Assembly: GCA_026014545.1 (NCBI GenBank)
Contig: JAOZIH010000001.1
Span: 186,001-250,000 of the forward strand
Reading direction: 5' to 3'
Origin: Candidatus Bathyarchaeota archaeon
GTDB lineage: Archaea; Thermoproteota; Bathyarchaeia; Bathyarchaeales; Bathycorpusculaceae
DNA: 64,000 bases
Every line of letters starts with the position of its first letter. Position 1 is the first letter of the stretch. Both the position numbers and the translations under genes were made by a program. Below the pieces are notes generated by a model. That model saw only the letters and a program-made list of their open reading frames with translations, was not told the DNA's origin and ran no database searches. Positions 17,985-26,123 of this stretch are shown here, piece after piece.

Positions 17985-17989
17985 TTTGT

Positions 17990-18376
17990 ATGAGCATCAT
18001 AAGTTTATCTTTACCGAAAACGCTACTAGACAAAGTTGACGAGTACATCCAACAGCAAGGTTTCGCAAACCGCTCCGAAGTTGTAAGGCAAGCATTACGG
18101 GCTTACATGTCGGAAAGCAGGATCCTCGATGAACTTCAAGGAAGAGTCACAGCCGTCATTACACTCATTTACAAAAGAGAAGCAAAAAGAAACCAAATAA
18201 CAGACCTACAGCATAATTATAGCAACACGGTCTTGACATTTCTCCACACCCATGTCGAAGCTGATTCCTGCATAGAAATAATTGTGGCAAGAGGAGACGC
18301 ACAAGTGCTAAAGTCGCTTATCCAAGCTTTGAAGGCGAACAAGCAAATATCCGAAGTAAAAGTAACAATACTCTAA
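17990..18376 (+). CDS. nikR: NikR-type nickel-responsive ribbon-helix-helix regulator
   Basis: N-terminal ribbon-helix-helix DNA-binding domain (SIISLSLPKTLLDKVDEYIQ, then NRSEVVRQALRAYM) and C-terminal ACT-like metal domain. The metal ligands of NikR keep exact spacing: His in LQHNY, then +11 His and +13 His in FLHTH, then +19 Cys in DSC, equivalent to E. coli H76, H87, H89 and C95. The protein is 128 residues, as expected. A high-affinity nickel sensor is therefore likely, although the neighbour is a ZIP transporter rather than a Nik ABC system. Probably leaderless. Confidence 0.93.
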   Translation: MSIISLSLPKTLLDKVDEYIQQQGFANRSEVVRQALRAYMSESRILDELQGRVTAVITLIYKREAKRNQITDLQHNYSNTVLTFLHTHVEADSCIEIIVARGDAQVLKSLIQALKANKQISEVKVTIL

Positions 18377-18492
18377 ATGTAACTAAGAGCTGTAGAATTC
18401 GCTTCTTATTTTGTGTGCCCCAAATACGCTTTCGGATGTATTTACTTTGAAAATTAAGTATAAAAAATAGAAAAAAGAGGCACTAACGCCAT

Positions 18493-18897
18493 CTAATGTT
18501 CAACTTTTTTGGGGAGTTTCTTTGCTTGCTCAATCCAATCTTTGACTTCACTTAACGTTGGGAGCCGGCGAACAAGTTTCGCCTTTGCATTTACCTCAGC
18601 CATCTTGGCATGCAGGTTCTCAGGAACCCTGTTTGCAAGCTCAACTACTGTATCTACTCCTGCCTCTTCGAGGAGGTCTGAGTATTCCTCGCCAACGCCT
18701 TTAATCCGCAACAGATCAGCTAGGTTAACCCATTCAAGAATCATTTTCTCTGAGATTCCGGTTTTCGCGGCGAGTTTTTCCCTTCCTGCAGGGGTTGCAC
18801 CAGCCTCGAGAAGGTCATCGGTTGTTTTAATTCCAGCCGCAGTAAGCTTTTGCGCATAAGTTTTACCTATTCCTTCGATATCTTCAATTTTAACCAT
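18493..18897 (-). CDS. Helix-hairpin-helix protein of the DUF4332 type
   Basis: 134 residues containing repeated helix-hairpin-helix units: IEGIGKTYAQKLTAAGIKT near the N terminus and IKGVGEEYSDLLEEAGVDT in the middle, each with the GIG/GVG hairpin used for non-specific DNA contact. The C terminus is lysine-rich. Related proteins occur widely in bacteria and archaea with no settled role. DNA binding is inferred. The gene is alone. Confidence 0.85.
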   Translation of the reverse strand: MVKIEDIEGIGKTYAQKLTAAGIKTTDDLLEAGATPAGREKLAAKTGISEKMILEWVNLADLLRIKGVGEEYSDLLEEAGVDTVVELANRVPENLHAKMAEVNAKAKLVRRLPTLSEVKDWIEQAKKLPKKVEH

Positions 18898-19059
18898 TTA
18901 AAACTACCAACAGTTACATTATTTCCATTTAATATATAAACATACCTATCAAACTTAAAAGAAAAATGTAATTTTAAAAATTTATTCCATATAAAGTTGG
19001 ATTCTCAATTGAATTTAATGCACGATTAATGACTTCGACTTGAACATTCTCTAATTTAC

Positions 19060-19251
19060 TTACAGCTTGAGTTTTTCTTTACTCAGCGCCTCTATAAAGC
19101 AGTCTTTGTGGTAAATTTTTCCATAACTTTCAGGGGCAACATAATAGCTGCCTTCTGACCATTTCCACATTTGCCCTCGTGTAGGGTACTTTCCAACTAA
19201 AATGAAGTCTTCATATGCTTTTACGGGTTTACCGCAACATTCGCAAGGCAT
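19060..19251 (-). CDS. 63-residue Cys/His protein, unknown
   Basis: Begins MPCECCGKPVKAYEDFILV and ends near IYHKDCFIEALSKEK. Four cysteines and a histidine arranged as CxCC and HxxC suggest a single small zinc site resembling a LIM or treble-clef knuckle. No family is recognised. The composition (Tyr, Trp and Lys rich) and the sharp start look coding. It precedes the small membrane-protein gene on the same strand side but with over 100 bp between. Confidence 0.6.
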   Translation of the reverse strand: MPCECCGKPVKAYEDFILVGKYPTRGQMWKWSEGSYYVAPESYGKIYHKDCFIEALSKEKLKL

Positions 19252-19375
19252 ATCTCAACACCATTGTCTGGTGTTGGTGTCAAGTTTTAAGATAAAAGTT
19301 TTGTCTATACCTAACTGAAAACAGGAACAATAAGCACCCAAAAAACAGGCAGTAGGGTACTGAGCCCAAGCCTTT

Positions 19376-19588
19376 TTAATTCTCGCGTAGCGCCTGTTTC
19401 CGTTTCTGATGTTCAGCCCAGCGATTAAGAAAAATAGCTGGAAGCGCAAAGCACACCAAAAACAAAAGGCGCTCAAAAGTTAACGTTGGATAGAATATTA
19501 ACATCAAAAAGTAGCCAATTAAACCGGAAAGCGCCAAAAGCAACGCCAAGTAGGTTAAGTTCATGTTTCTCAGCTTGTTGTCAGACAC
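19376..19588 (-). CDS. Small two-helix membrane protein, unknown
   Basis: 70 residues with two hydrophobic segments (LTYLALLLALSGLIGYFLML and LLFLVCFALPAIFL) and a basic C-terminal tail (NRWAEHQKRKQALREN), so both ends are probably cytoplasmic. No family is recognised and there are no polar residues in the helices that suggest transport. The spacer 19589-19729 has no gene. Confidence 0.6.
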   Translation of the reverse strand: MSDNKLRNMNLTYLALLLALSGLIGYFLMLIFYPTLTFERLLFLVCFALPAIFLNRWAEHQKRKQALREN

Positions 19589-19729
19589 GAGATTGCTTAT
19601 AATCCTTATTGTTGCTTTGCTTCGGCTCGTTTATTCTGCAAAGCTCTTGAAGCTGGAAGAATGCGATGCAGATTGTTCATGAAGCGGAATATTAAAGTTA
19701 TAAAGTAAATTGGTCCTAAGAGAAAGAGA

Positions 19730-20077
19730 GTGAGAAATGTGGCATACTTACGAAAAGAAAAGGAAACAATTGAAATGGATTACCCCTTAGGCAAAGTTTG
19801 GCCAGCTATCTCCAAGGCTCTAGCCAGCCTAGAATGGACAATCGAAGAAACAAATGATGGAAAATACAATATTAAAGCCAGAACAAAAGCAAGTTTCTTT
19901 GCATACGCTTCCGTGCTTCTCATAAGCGCTGCAGCAGTTGACGAGAAAACGTCGAGAGTGACCGTTACCGCTGAAACACCTGTCACCACAATCACCGCAA
20001 TTGTGGATTTTGGAAGAACCCGCGGTCGCATTGAACAATTTTTTAGGGCACTGGCTAAGCAATTAACAAGCCAGTGA
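19730..20077 (+). CDS. Uncharacterised 115-residue protein
   Basis: No family is recognised with certainty. Sequence such as MDYPLGKVWPAISKALASLEW, a central hydrophobic strand region (SFFAYASVLLISAAAV) and a C-terminal helix with FFRALAKQL suggest a compact alpha/beta domain, possibly of the SRPBCC/START kind, in which an N-terminal strand is followed by 'VWxAI' helices. The start is a GTG. It is convergent with the ABC permease, 21 bp away. Confidence 0.6.
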   Translation: MRNVAYLRKEKETIEMDYPLGKVWPAISKALASLEWTIEETNDGKYNIKARTKASFFAYASVLLISAAAVDEKTSRVTVTAETPVTTITAIVDFGRTRGRIEQFFRALAKQLTSQ

Positions 20078-20098
20078 AAAGCCCAAATAAACTGGGAG

Positions 20099-21070
20099 CT
20101 ATTCGAGTATTTGTGCCCGTTTAAACGCGTACCAAGCGATAAAGAGAAACACGAAAGTGTACACAAGTGCCACTGCTATGGATCTGGCTACGACAAGGCT
20201 GATTGGCTCCGTGTAAAGATGCCTTATCTGTGGCGGCTGCCCCGGCTTGGCTGAGAATACGTCCATTCTTGTAACATTCACTGTCGCGGAAGGATAAAGT
20301 GCATAATTAACCAGATTAGCGCCTATGCTGTCTGTGCCGGTGGATATGGAATTTGATGACAAGGTTATGTTCTGTATCGTGATGTTTGCGCCTCTCGGCG
20401 GCACATTCAGTGTGCCTGTTACTCCGCTTCCGGGTATGTAATTCAGGAGTTCAGGCTGGTTTGAGAAGGTTGAAACGATTGCTGTTGCGAAGCCGAATGC
20501 AATGAATAAGCTGAAGGCGCTAAGCGCTGCGATTAAGGAGTTTTTTGAGATTGCGCCTGCGGCTAAAACTATTGCAATCCAGAGAAATGTGCTGAGGACG
20601 TTGCCTAAAAGCGCAAGCGGCACCAAATGGAGGTTTTCCTGTGGCCCGTACACGATTATTCCGCCAACTGTGGAGTACGTGAAAAGCACCGTGTAAGTTA
20701 CCATGAGAACAATGAATGCAGCGAGGAGTTTGCCGAGGAACACCATTGTTCTTGAAACAGGTTTCGTCAGCAACGGGACAATTGTGCCGCTTTCAAACTC
20801 GCCTGATATGCTGTTCATGGCGGTTACGATAGCGAAAAGAAAGAATAAAAGGTTCCCAGCGCTAAATGTCACTGCAAAATCAGGGTTCTGGTCGACGCCG
20901 AAAGCGGCTGGTAGCGCCAACTGCACAGTAACTAACGCGAAAGCGGCTATGACTAAGCCTATGAATTTTTTCTTTCGGATATTCCAAAGCATCTCGTATT
21001 TTACAACTGCCCAGAATCGCGTAAGCCAGCTTGGTCGCTGCGCATTTGCTACATGTGCAGTTGCAGCCAT
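20099..21070 (-). CDS. ABC-2 type transporter permease
   Basis: 323 residues with six hydrophobic segments and one long extracytoplasmic loop after TM5 that contains several NxT/NxS sequons (NITLSSNS, NVT). The N-terminal cytoplasmic WAVVKYEMLWNIRKKKFIG and FESGTIVPLLTKPVSRTMVFLGK are the standard ABC-2 membrane-domain landmarks. It directly follows its ATPase gene without a gap, so the two form a two-gene exporter. Substrate unknown. Confidence 0.9.
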   Translation of the reverse strand: MAATAHVANAQRPSWLTRFWAVVKYEMLWNIRKKKFIGLVIAAFALVTVQLALPAAFGVDQNPDFAVTFSAGNLLFFLFAIVTAMNSISGEFESGTIVPLLTKPVSRTMVFLGKLLAAFIVLMVTYTVLFTYSTVGGIIVYGPQENLHLVPLALLGNVLSTFLWIAIVLAAGAISKNSLIAALSAFSLFIAFGFATAIVSTFSNQPELLNYIPGSGVTGTLNVPPRGANITIQNITLSSNSISTGTDSIGANLVNYALYPSATVNVTRMDVFSAKPGQPPQIRHLYTEPISLVVARSIAVALVYTFVFLFIAWYAFKRAQILE

Positions 21071-22015
21071 CTATGTTTCGCCTCCTTGTTGCTTATTGAT
21101 AAGAGTCATAAAGGCGCTTTCAAGATTTTGCCGCTGTATGCTCATGGAAACTATGATTCCTCCTGCTTTTGTTATGGCTTGAGAAACTTGCGGTCTTACG
21201 TCGTCATGCGTCGTTAAATTGATGTTTAGAAAGTTGCCGGTTTGGGTTACATCAGCAACAAAGGGCAAATTCTGCACAGCCGTGACGATTGCGTCAGATA
21301 GTGCGGTTACTTCCACATGCAGGGTGGCTGGTCCTGAAAGCTTGCTTAGTACGTTCTGTAGCGTATCAGAGATTAAGGCTTTTCCGAGATTGATTATGGT
21401 AACATGCGTGCAGACTTGTTCAATCTCGAATAGCAGATGGGAAGAGATGAAAACGGTTCGGTCTTCTTTAGCGATGGCTTTCACGAGTTCTCTTACTTCC
21501 ACCATGCCTACTGGGTCTAAGCCTAGGCTTGGTTCGTCTAAGATGACAATTTCTGGATTATTTAGCAGTGCTTGGGCTATGCCAATGCGCTGCTGCATTC
21601 CTTTGCTATATTTTCCAATAGGGTCGTTTTCTCTTCCTTTAAGCCCAACTAGCTCGACTAGTTTGGGTATTTGCTCTCTGCGTTCCTGTTTGGTCATGCC
21701 GTACATTTGGCCGTAAATGTCTAGGAGTTCTGATCCCTTCAGGTGCTTGGGGAATTTGGGTAACTCGGGCATGTAACCGATGCTTAATCGCGTATCTGCT
21801 TGATCGCCTTGCACTTCTTTTCCGAGAATTTTAACTGTGCCTTCGTTTGGTTTTAGTAGTCCTACGAGAATTTTTATTGTTGTGGTTTTTCCTGCGCCGT
21901 TTGGGCCTAGGAAACCGTGAATTGTGTTTCGCTTAACCTTCAGATTTAACTTGTTTACTGCTGTTAGCGAGCCATACTTTTTGGTTAAGTCTACTGTTTC
22001 GATGGCAAGGTCCAT
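21071..22015 (-). CDS. ABC transporter ATP-binding protein
   Basis: DrrA/CcmA-like ATPase. Walker A is GPNGAGKTTT near residue 40, the signature YSKGMQQRIG near residue 137, Walker B VILDEPSLGLDP just after, and the H-loop FISSHLLFE. A C-terminal accessory domain of about 90 residues follows, as in ABC-2 exporters. Adjacent and upstream of its permease. An upstream spacer of over 500 bp (22016-22548) separates it from the next recognised gene. Confidence 0.95.
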   Translation of the reverse strand: MDLAIETVDLTKKYGSLTAVNKLNLKVKRNTIHGFLGPNGAGKTTTIKILVGLLKPNEGTVKILGKEVQGDQADTRLSIGYMPELPKFPKHLKGSELLDIYGQMYGMTKQERREQIPKLVELVGLKGRENDPIGKYSKGMQQRIGIAQALLNNPEIVILDEPSLGLDPVGMVEVRELVKAIAKEDRTVFISSHLLFEIEQVCTHVTIINLGKALISDTLQNVLSKLSGPATLHVEVTALSDAIVTAVQNLPFVADVTQTGNFLNINLTTHDDVRPQVSQAITKAGGIIVSMSIQRQNLESAFMTLINKQQGGET

Positions 22016-22165
22016 CTACGGTTTTCCTCATCATATGTATTCATTTCTGAGGGCATATAAGTGTTTGATTGCTTTTGTATGAGAACACTGGCGTAGCCTT
22101 CACGTGTCAATTATAGGGTTGAAAGGTGCTTGTTAAATAAGTGAGAGGTTGTGAGAATCTAATGT

Positions 22166-22312
22166 TTAGTCATATTTTTTTAGCCTAATCATTTTTTTGT
22201 AGTTTTTTAAGTCTTTTGAGACGTGTTGGAGTAGGTATAGGTCTTCCATTGTTTTTTCAAATTTTATTAGTGCTTCGGTGAATTCGTGTTGTAGGGTTTT
22301 TTCTTTAGCCAT
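22166..22312 (-). CDS. Possible 48-residue helical miniprotein
   Basis: The otherwise empty spacer 22016-22548 holds a frame starting MAKEKTLQHEFTEALIKFEK and ending in a lysine-rich tail. It is strongly helical and charged, as real small archaeal proteins often are. No good ribosome binding site precedes it. A second open frame upstream (to about 22440) overlaps its start and encodes a Pro/Asn-rich tail, raising the possibility of one longer frameshifted gene. Weakly supported. Confidence 0.35.
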   Translation of the reverse strand: MAKEKTLQHEFTEALIKFEKTMEDLYLLQHVSKDLKNYKKMIRLKKYD

Positions 22313-22548
22313 TGGTTTTCAGCCTTTTTGTTTGATGGTGTTGGAGGGCGTTCGTCATTGTTTGTTGGCTGTCCAACTGCCATTCCGTCATCGAGGAGAA
22401 AGGAGAAGGCTTCGAGAACGGAAAAAATTCTTTTGGCTGGTTGGGTTAGCCTTCAACCTCGATTAGCCCTCCAAATTACATCATAAGACTTAAGATATTA
22501 TACGCTTATAAAAGCATTATGCATCACAAATAAACTACAGGCAAATGC

Positions 22549-23109
22549 CTACCCTATAGCCAAAACGCCTTCCAAAATCCTCTGCTCAGAAACATCCAAC
22601 TGCTTAGACAGCCACATCTTCAAAAGCGACGCAAACTTGGGAAGTTCACCACTATACGTGATAATCTGATTACCCTTAAGCGCATCAACCTGAAAAGTTT
22701 TCTCCGCCTCCTTAACCATAAAAGACAAAGTTTGCGCCTGACAAGCCAAAGTCTGAAAATCCTCCCACTGCTTGCACCTCAAAATCACAGGTGGACCATG
22801 CATTACAGGCGCTTGCACTTGCGGCGCTGCAGCTTTTTGCGTTACAGATGGCACGGCAGGAGCAGAGGCTTCGCGAGGTGAAGTTGACAAGTAATTGATT
22901 AAATTATTTATCTCGTTTTGTAAGCCGTTTATTCTATCTTCTATCTTCTCAACCTTTGAGCTTAATTCGCCAGTTTCACCCAAAGATGCCGCAACCGTGC
23001 CCAGCTCATTTATCAGCTTATCTAGGTCCTTCTCGTGCTCCTTGAGAACGTTAACTATGAAATCTAAGGCTTCTAATGCTTCGTCTTTGGATTGCGGCTT
23101 CTTGGACAT
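22549..23109 (-). CDS. Coiled-coil protein with Ala/Pro linker, unknown
   Basis: 186 residues. Residues 1-80 form a coiled coil (ALDFIVNVLKEHEKDLDKLI, then VEKIEDRINGLQNEINNLIN), residues 85-110 a flexible Ala/Pro/Val linker, and the last 75 a compact domain with one internal cysteine pair (ILRCKQ, TLACQAQ). No enzyme motif. The architecture suggests an oligomeric scaffold or a partner of a larger complex. It is monocistronic, flanked by empty AT-rich spacers. Confidence 0.65.
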   Translation of the reverse strand: MSKKPQSKDEALEALDFIVNVLKEHEKDLDKLINELGTVAASLGETGELSSKVEKIEDRINGLQNEINNLINYLSTSPREASAPAVPSVTQKAAAPQVQAPVMHGPPVILRCKQWEDFQTLACQAQTLSFMVKEAEKTFQVDALKGNQIITYSGELPKFASLLKMWLSKQLDVSEQRILEGVLAIG

Positions 23110-23549
23110 CGGTTGGTCCCCTTCTTTACTTTCAGTTTAACTGATATGAGCTTAGCTTAAATAAATGTAGCGAATCCTCAAAACATATCCAAGTGAAGCC
23201 ATAACTATACGTATTCCCAATATGCACAACGCTTCTACTACACCAACTATACATCAGAAAACAAATTGGCAACAAAAAATCACGAAAAATTACGCCGCTA
23301 CTCTTGCATGTGGCACGTAACTATTATGCAATTTATCCATGACACTGCAAATAATTATAGTGCAGCATAATTGGCGAACTCTTTTGCGGGTGGTTTCGTC
23401 ATGTTGCTTGAGGAGTAAATCCAACTCCGCACCGTATAAACAAAATGTGAGTAGACTTACTTTGGAATGATGCTCTAGTTTAAAATTGCGCCTTATTTTC
23501 GCGTTAAGCTTAATAGACGCCATATACATAAATGTTTATGGTGATGTCT

Positions 23550-23744
23550 ATGGTAAAGAAAACAACGATAATTTTACGAGACGATGTCTACCAAACATTA
23601 AAAGAGAAAGCAGGCTCCAGAAACATTTCAAATCAAATAAACAAAATCCTTATCGAGCATTTCGCAAAAACAGAAAGCATGTTCGGCACAATGAAACAGA
23701 CAGACTTGAAAGACTTGAGAAATCACAGGGATCGCTACCCATGA
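23550..23744 (+). CDS. VapB-type antitoxin
   Basis: A short protein starting MVKKTTIILRDDVYQTLKEK, the beta-strand plus helix of a ribbon-helix-helix or AbrB-like antitoxin, with an acidic/basic C-terminal tail for toxin binding. Several ATGs lie in frame upstream; I choose 23550 because GGTGAT (23540-23545) lies 4 nt before it. Its stop overlaps the toxin start as ATGA. It neutralises and autoregulates with the following PIN toxin. Confidence 0.85.
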   Translation: MVKKTTIILRDDVYQTLKEKAGSRNISNQINKILIEHFAKTESMFGTMKQTDLKDLRNHRDRYP

Positions 23745-24130
23745 AATACCTTATAGACTCCTACGCGTGGATTGAATATTTTATGGGAACAAAGGCGGGT
23801 GAGAAAGCCAAACCCATTATCGAAAGTTCTGAAGAAAAAATAACACCAACAATATGTTTGGCTGAAGTCTATGCGAAAACTCTTAAATTAGAAAGTTTAG
23901 AACTTGCCGAAAAACAAAGAGCATTCATCAAAGAAAAAAGCGCTTTAGCCCCACTTGATGAATTAATCGCTCTTGAATCAGCCAAAGTGCAAACTAAGAT
24001 GAAAAAAGAGATTAAAGGATGGGGACTCGCTGACTCCATCGTCTACGCCACTGCGTTGCTAAAAAAAGCCGAAATAGTCACTGGAGACGAGCACTTCAAG
24101 AACTTGAAAAATGTATGTTTCATAAAATAA
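23741..24130 (+). CDS. VapC-type PIN-domain toxin
   Basis: Complete PIN ribonuclease of 129 residues. The acidic active site is visible as the first Asp in MKYLIDSYAWIEYF, Glu in ICLAEVYAKT, and Asp in WGLADSIVYATAL and VTGDEHF. It probably cleaves a tRNA or rRNA under stress. It is translationally coupled to the antitoxin by a 4-base overlap. It is clearly related to the broken PIN gene at the right window edge (shared KGWxLADSI and VTGDEHF). Confidence 0.92.
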   Translation: MKYLIDSYAWIEYFMGTKAGEKAKPIIESSEEKITPTICLAEVYAKTLKLESLELAEKQRAFIKEKSALAPLDELIALESAKVQTKMKKEIKGWGLADSIVYATALLKKAEIVTGDEHFKNLKNVCFIK

Positions 24131-24326
24131 GCTCACAATAGTCTTCATGGTGAACAAAGACAAACCAAAAGAAAGTTACAAGTTTAGGCAGATGAGCAGA
24201 ACTTTAGAACTACGCCACTAACAAAGCTTAGACGTGAGTAAGGGATCTACGTTAATTGTGTTTCGACTATCATCAATCAGCAATTGCCATTAAGCTGATT
24301 TTCTGTAACTTTGAAACATTCACCTT

Positions 24327-24851
24327 TTAGGTGCCAGATTTTGCTTCTATTTTGTAGCCTGCGGCCTTGAGCCCCTTTATTATGTCCGCTCTTATCTCTT
24401 CCAATGACTCCTTGAAGCTTAAATATACAATGCCTTGCATGTCTGAAGGCTGCTAAACTGGTTTTTTCAACAAGCAACAAACTCTGCTGCGGCCCAGCTT
24501 TTCAAAGAAATATCCAAATTCAAGAATCACGTTTTGCCGAGGGCGAGGATAAGCGGTTTTCAAGAACTTTCTGAGTCTTTGAGGTCTTGACCATTTGCTG
24601 CCCATCTCAACGAAACCGCTCAAATCGTCTGGCGTCAGAATAACAAACGCGTAACCAACATCCGAGTAAGCCTCAAGCTTCTCCATCACCGTTTTGCCCC
24701 CGCTCGGTTGTTCGCTGAGGATAACTGGCGTCAGCCCGAATTCAATAAGCATAGCTTTCAATTCGTTCAAAGGCTTCGTGTCTTTTCCATGTGAAATAAA
24801 AATTTCTTTCTTCGGGATTAATGATTTCTTTGGTTCGAGGGCGGTTCCCAT
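24327..24851 (-). pseudogene. TIR-like nucleotide-binding protein interrupted by an in-frame UAG
   Basis: The protein resembles the TIR-like family found alone or with CD-NTases (PF10137-type). KEIFISHGKDTKPLNELKAM is the first strand and helix, QPSGGKTVMEKLE holds the loop, AFVILTPDD follows, and RPRQNVILEFGYFFEKLGR contains the conserved Asn/Glu near the active site. After LLKKPV a TAG (24453-24455) interrupts, yet the same frame continues as QPSDMQGIVYLSFKESLEEI to a TAA at 24327, which is the normal end of this family. GAG to TAG would explain it. The family cleaves NAD+ or senses nucleotides in defence. Confidence 0.75.
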
Positions 24852-24912
24852 TCTGACTCAATCCAAATTTACTCTTGAGTATATTAATTCTAAATTTAAG
24901 TCATCATACCTT

Positions 24913-25200
24913 TTAACGGGGATTCCAAACGCACTTAATCGCATTTTGCGTGCAGGCTAATACGCACGGTGCCTTTCCGCTCTCAGGCTTGCATGGAGAA
25001 CATGTATACTTTATCTTTCTCCGATGCTGCTCTGTCACCGCCGCCACAGTCTTATCATCCAGGTCAATCAGCATGGTTACCAGTTCAAGGGCTGACTGTG
25101 GGCACGCCTTCACGCATTCTCCGCAGCCGCTACACTTGTCAGAGTCGATGACAATGTAGTATTCGCCTGAGCCGTCGCTGTAGCCATAATGCGTGATAAC
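24913..25200 (-). CDS. 2[4Fe-4S] ferredoxin-type protein of the reductase operon; no standard start codon
   Basis: The frame encodes VITHYGYSDGSGEYYIVIDS, then DKCSGCGECVKACP, a textbook [4Fe-4S] motif, and later a second set CSPC-x7-CVLAC. The frame is open back to a stop at 25207-25209, but no ATG, GTG or TTG occurs before the first cluster; the only one, GTG at 25113, would remove three cluster cysteines. A strong Shine-Dalgarno GAGGTGA (25207-25213) sits 6 nt before a GTT codon at 25200, so translation probably begins there or a base is wrong. It would carry electrons to the activator ATPases encoded just upstream. Confidence 0.75.
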   Translation of the reverse strand, partial: VITHYGYSDGSGEYYIVIDSDKCSGCGECVKACPQSALELVTMLIDLDDKTVAAVTEQHRRKIKYTCSPCKPESGKAPCVLACTQNAIKCVWNPR

Positions 25201-25211
25201 AGCTTGTCACC

Positions 25212-26120
25212 TCAGCCTTTCTGCTCTTTTTCGTAAAGCGCTTTAGCGAACAAAGCAGCGCCGATTGCCCCTGCGACCATGGGATCTAAACCGTTTTCCC
25301 GCCAATTAGGCATTGGAAGGCATTTGACGCCGAGTATCTTCTCTATTCTCGAGACGATGCCGATGTTTTTCGATTGCCCGCCTGTGATGACGAACTCTCT
25401 TTCAAGGCCGACTCGCTTGACGAGGTTGCTCATTCTTATAGCCATCGCATGCGTATAAGCGGCTAAAACTTTCTCTTTTGACCAGCCCTTGCGGAGTAGG
25501 CTCATGGCTTCGGTTTTCGCAAAAGCCACGCATGTGCAACTGACAGGCGGCGGCTCCTCCTCCACATTCAATGAGACCTCGCCGATTTTCTCAATTGGAA
25601 TTTTCAGTAGATCGGCGAAAACTTCCATGCCTCTGCCGGTGCCAGCAGCGCACTTGTCATTCATCAAAAAAGAAACTACGCGACCTGTTTCATCGCAGCG
25701 GATGGCTTTTATATCCTGGCCGCCCACATCCAGCACTGTTCTTACGCTTGGACCCCAAATGTAGTTCGCACCTTTTGCGTGGCAAGCAATTTCCGTGATA
25801 GCCTTATTAGCCATGGGAACGTTAACCCGGCCGTATCCTGTTCCTACTATGTATTTAATGTCCTCAAGCCGTAACCCAGTGCCTTCCATAGCCCAGTTAA
25901 GCACTTTTTTGGCGCTGTCAGGGCTGTTTGAACCGGTGCGCATGACGCCCCACGCGTAAACTTCGCCGTCGATCATTATAGCCGCTTTAGAGCCGACGGA
26001 GCCCACGTCGATGCCGGCGGTGATCACATCCTTATTGTGCCATTTCTTTTCTGAAAAAACGCGGCGGTACTCCTGCCAACGCCAATATTCTACATCATCC
26101 TTTCTAGGCGGTTCCTCCAT
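25212..26120 (-). CDS. 2-hydroxyacyl-CoA dehydratase/benzoyl-CoA reductase activator-type ATPase (BcrA-like)
   Basis: ASKHA-fold ATPase with an iron-sulfur cluster at the dimer interface. GIDVGSVGSKAAIM is the phosphate-1 loop, VLDVGGQDIKAIR follows, and the two cluster cysteines lie in MNDKCAAGTGRGMEVF and SCTCVAFAKTEAMSLL; FVITGGQSKN is the adenosine motif. It couples ATP hydrolysis to pushing an electron to very low potential for the reductase component. The length of 302 residues includes an N-terminal extension (MEEPPRKDDVEYWRWQEYRR). It lies 3 bp after its paralogue and before the ferredoxin. Confidence 0.88.
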   Translation of the reverse strand: MEEPPRKDDVEYWRWQEYRRVFSEKKWHNKDVITAGIDVGSVGSKAAIMIDGEVYAWGVMRTGSNSPDSAKKVLNWAMEGTGLRLEDIKYIVGTGYGRVNVPMANKAITEIACHAKGANYIWGPSVRTVLDVGGQDIKAIRCDETGRVVSFLMNDKCAAGTGRGMEVFADLLKIPIEKIGEVSLNVEEEPPPVSCTCVAFAKTEAMSLLRKGWSKEKVLAAYTHAMAIRMSNLVKRVGLEREFVITGGQSKNIGIVSRIEKILGVKCLPMPNWRENGLDPMVAGAIGAALFAKALYEKEQKG

Positions 26121-26123
26121 ATC

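Noticed and set aside
23404-23425. Possible fourth tRNA-Leu 3' fragment (GTAAATCC...CTCCGCAC) upstream of vapBC
   Set aside because: Several mismatches to the other fragments and no palindrome of the TTTRCYRGYAAA type nearby; could be chance.
24453-24455. UAG read as pyrrolysine in the TIR-like gene
   Set aside because: TAG is used as a normal stop in galT and moaC here, no Pyl genes are in the window, and a GAG change explains it more simply.
24277-24480. Minus-strand frame next to the TIR-like gene
   Set aside because: It lies in a different frame over the true continuation of the TIR-like protein and is a shadow.
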